Positions 37,082-37,202 of a DNA stretch of 37,202 nucleotides are shown piece after piece; position 1 is the first letter of the stretch, and each line of letters opens with the position of its first letter. The notes under the pieces are model-generated. The model saw nothing but the letters and a program-made list of their open reading frames with translations, was not told the DNA's origin and ran no database searches. The translations under genes and the position numbers were made by a program. Origin of the DNA: Cellulomonas bogoriensis 69B4 = DSM 16987. GTDB taxonomy: Bacteria > Actinomycetota > Actinomycetes > Actinomycetales > Cellulomonadaceae. The stretch covers positions 1 to 37,202 of the forward strand of contig NZ_AXCZ01000008.1 in the NCBI RefSeq assembly GCF_000767165.1. Reading direction: 5' to 3'.

Positions 37082-37202
37082 TCAGGCCCCCCCGACCGCG
37101 GAGCGCACCGCGTCCAGCGCCGCGGGGATCGCACCGGTGTCCGTCCCACCGCCCTGCGCCACGTCGTCCTTGCCACCCCCGCCGCCACCGAGCACCTGGG
37201 CC
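37082..37202 (-). CDS. alaS: Alanyl-tRNA synthetase, C-terminal end only
   Basis: The last 40 codons of a minus-strand gene that continues beyond the window. The translation AQVLGGGGGGKDDVAQGGGT is the AlaS C-terminal signature (glycine-rich GGKxDxAQGGG). The frame ends with a TGA at 37082-37084. Only the C-Ala tail is visible; the catalytic and editing domains are outside. Confidence 0.9.
   Translation of the reverse strand, partial: AQVLGGGGGGKDDVAQGGGTDTGAIPAALDAVRSAVGGA

Overview
This window is high-GC, densely packed, mostly minus-strand chromosomal DNA from an actinobacterium. A motile member of the Micrococcales, such as Cellulomonadaceae or a relative, fits best. The evidence is the actinobacterial mihF-gmk-rpoZ-coaBC-metK-priA order, a pyrR-pyrB-pyrC-(Rv1382-like)-carA-carB-pyrF operon laid out as in Mycobacterium, frequent GTG starts, ATGA/GTGA stop-start overlaps and TAnnnT-type -10 boxes. 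The family-level placement is inference. I saw no transposases, CRISPR arrays, tRNA or rRNA genes. No gene-free stretch exceeds about 250 bp.

Layout from left to right, with transcription mostly right to left. Positions 1-5477 hold the 3' part of the housekeeping run: priA (cut by the window edge), metK, coaBC, rpoZ, gmk, mihF and pyrF. Positions 5474-13540 hold the de novo pyrimidine operon, preceded by a PyrR-binding-loop-like RNA element at the ribosome-binding site of pyrR. One plus-strand gene at 13793-16075 encodes a membrane GGDEF-EAL protein (cyclic di-GMP turnover) and runs convergently into nusB and efp. Positions 17146-18236 hold a SatD-like gene and a small membrane protein. Positions 18275-21682 hold aroC-aroK-aroB-aroQ. 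Positions 21775-34392 hold a complete monoderm type IV pilus (T4P) set: pilB, pilT, pilC, pilA, minor pilins V/W/X, prepilin peptidase and pilM/N/O, with no secretin and no PilP. It sits between aroE and aroC. Positions 34478-37202 hold aroE, mltG, ruvX and the 3' end of alaS.

The most interesting signal is regulatory. Four T4P transcription units (pilB, pilT-pilC, pilA, pilM-N-O) and the distant GGDEF-EAL gene are each preceded by the same bipartite element, TCAA, 16 bp, then nnCGAT(A/G)n. It closely resembles the promoter consensus of the FliA/WhiG sigma-28 family. In the pilB copy the spacing or first half is slightly off. PilB also carries an N-terminal MshEN-type tandem motif with the 24-5-24 residue spacing of a known c-di-GMP-binding fold. 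Together these suggest a regulon in which a motility/development sigma factor turns on pili together with the enzyme that sets the c-di-GMP signal that could control the pilus motor. A CRP/GlxR-type palindrome lies directly upstream of the pilA copy. All of this is inferred from sequence by eye and can be tested by promoter mapping and a genome-wide motif scan.
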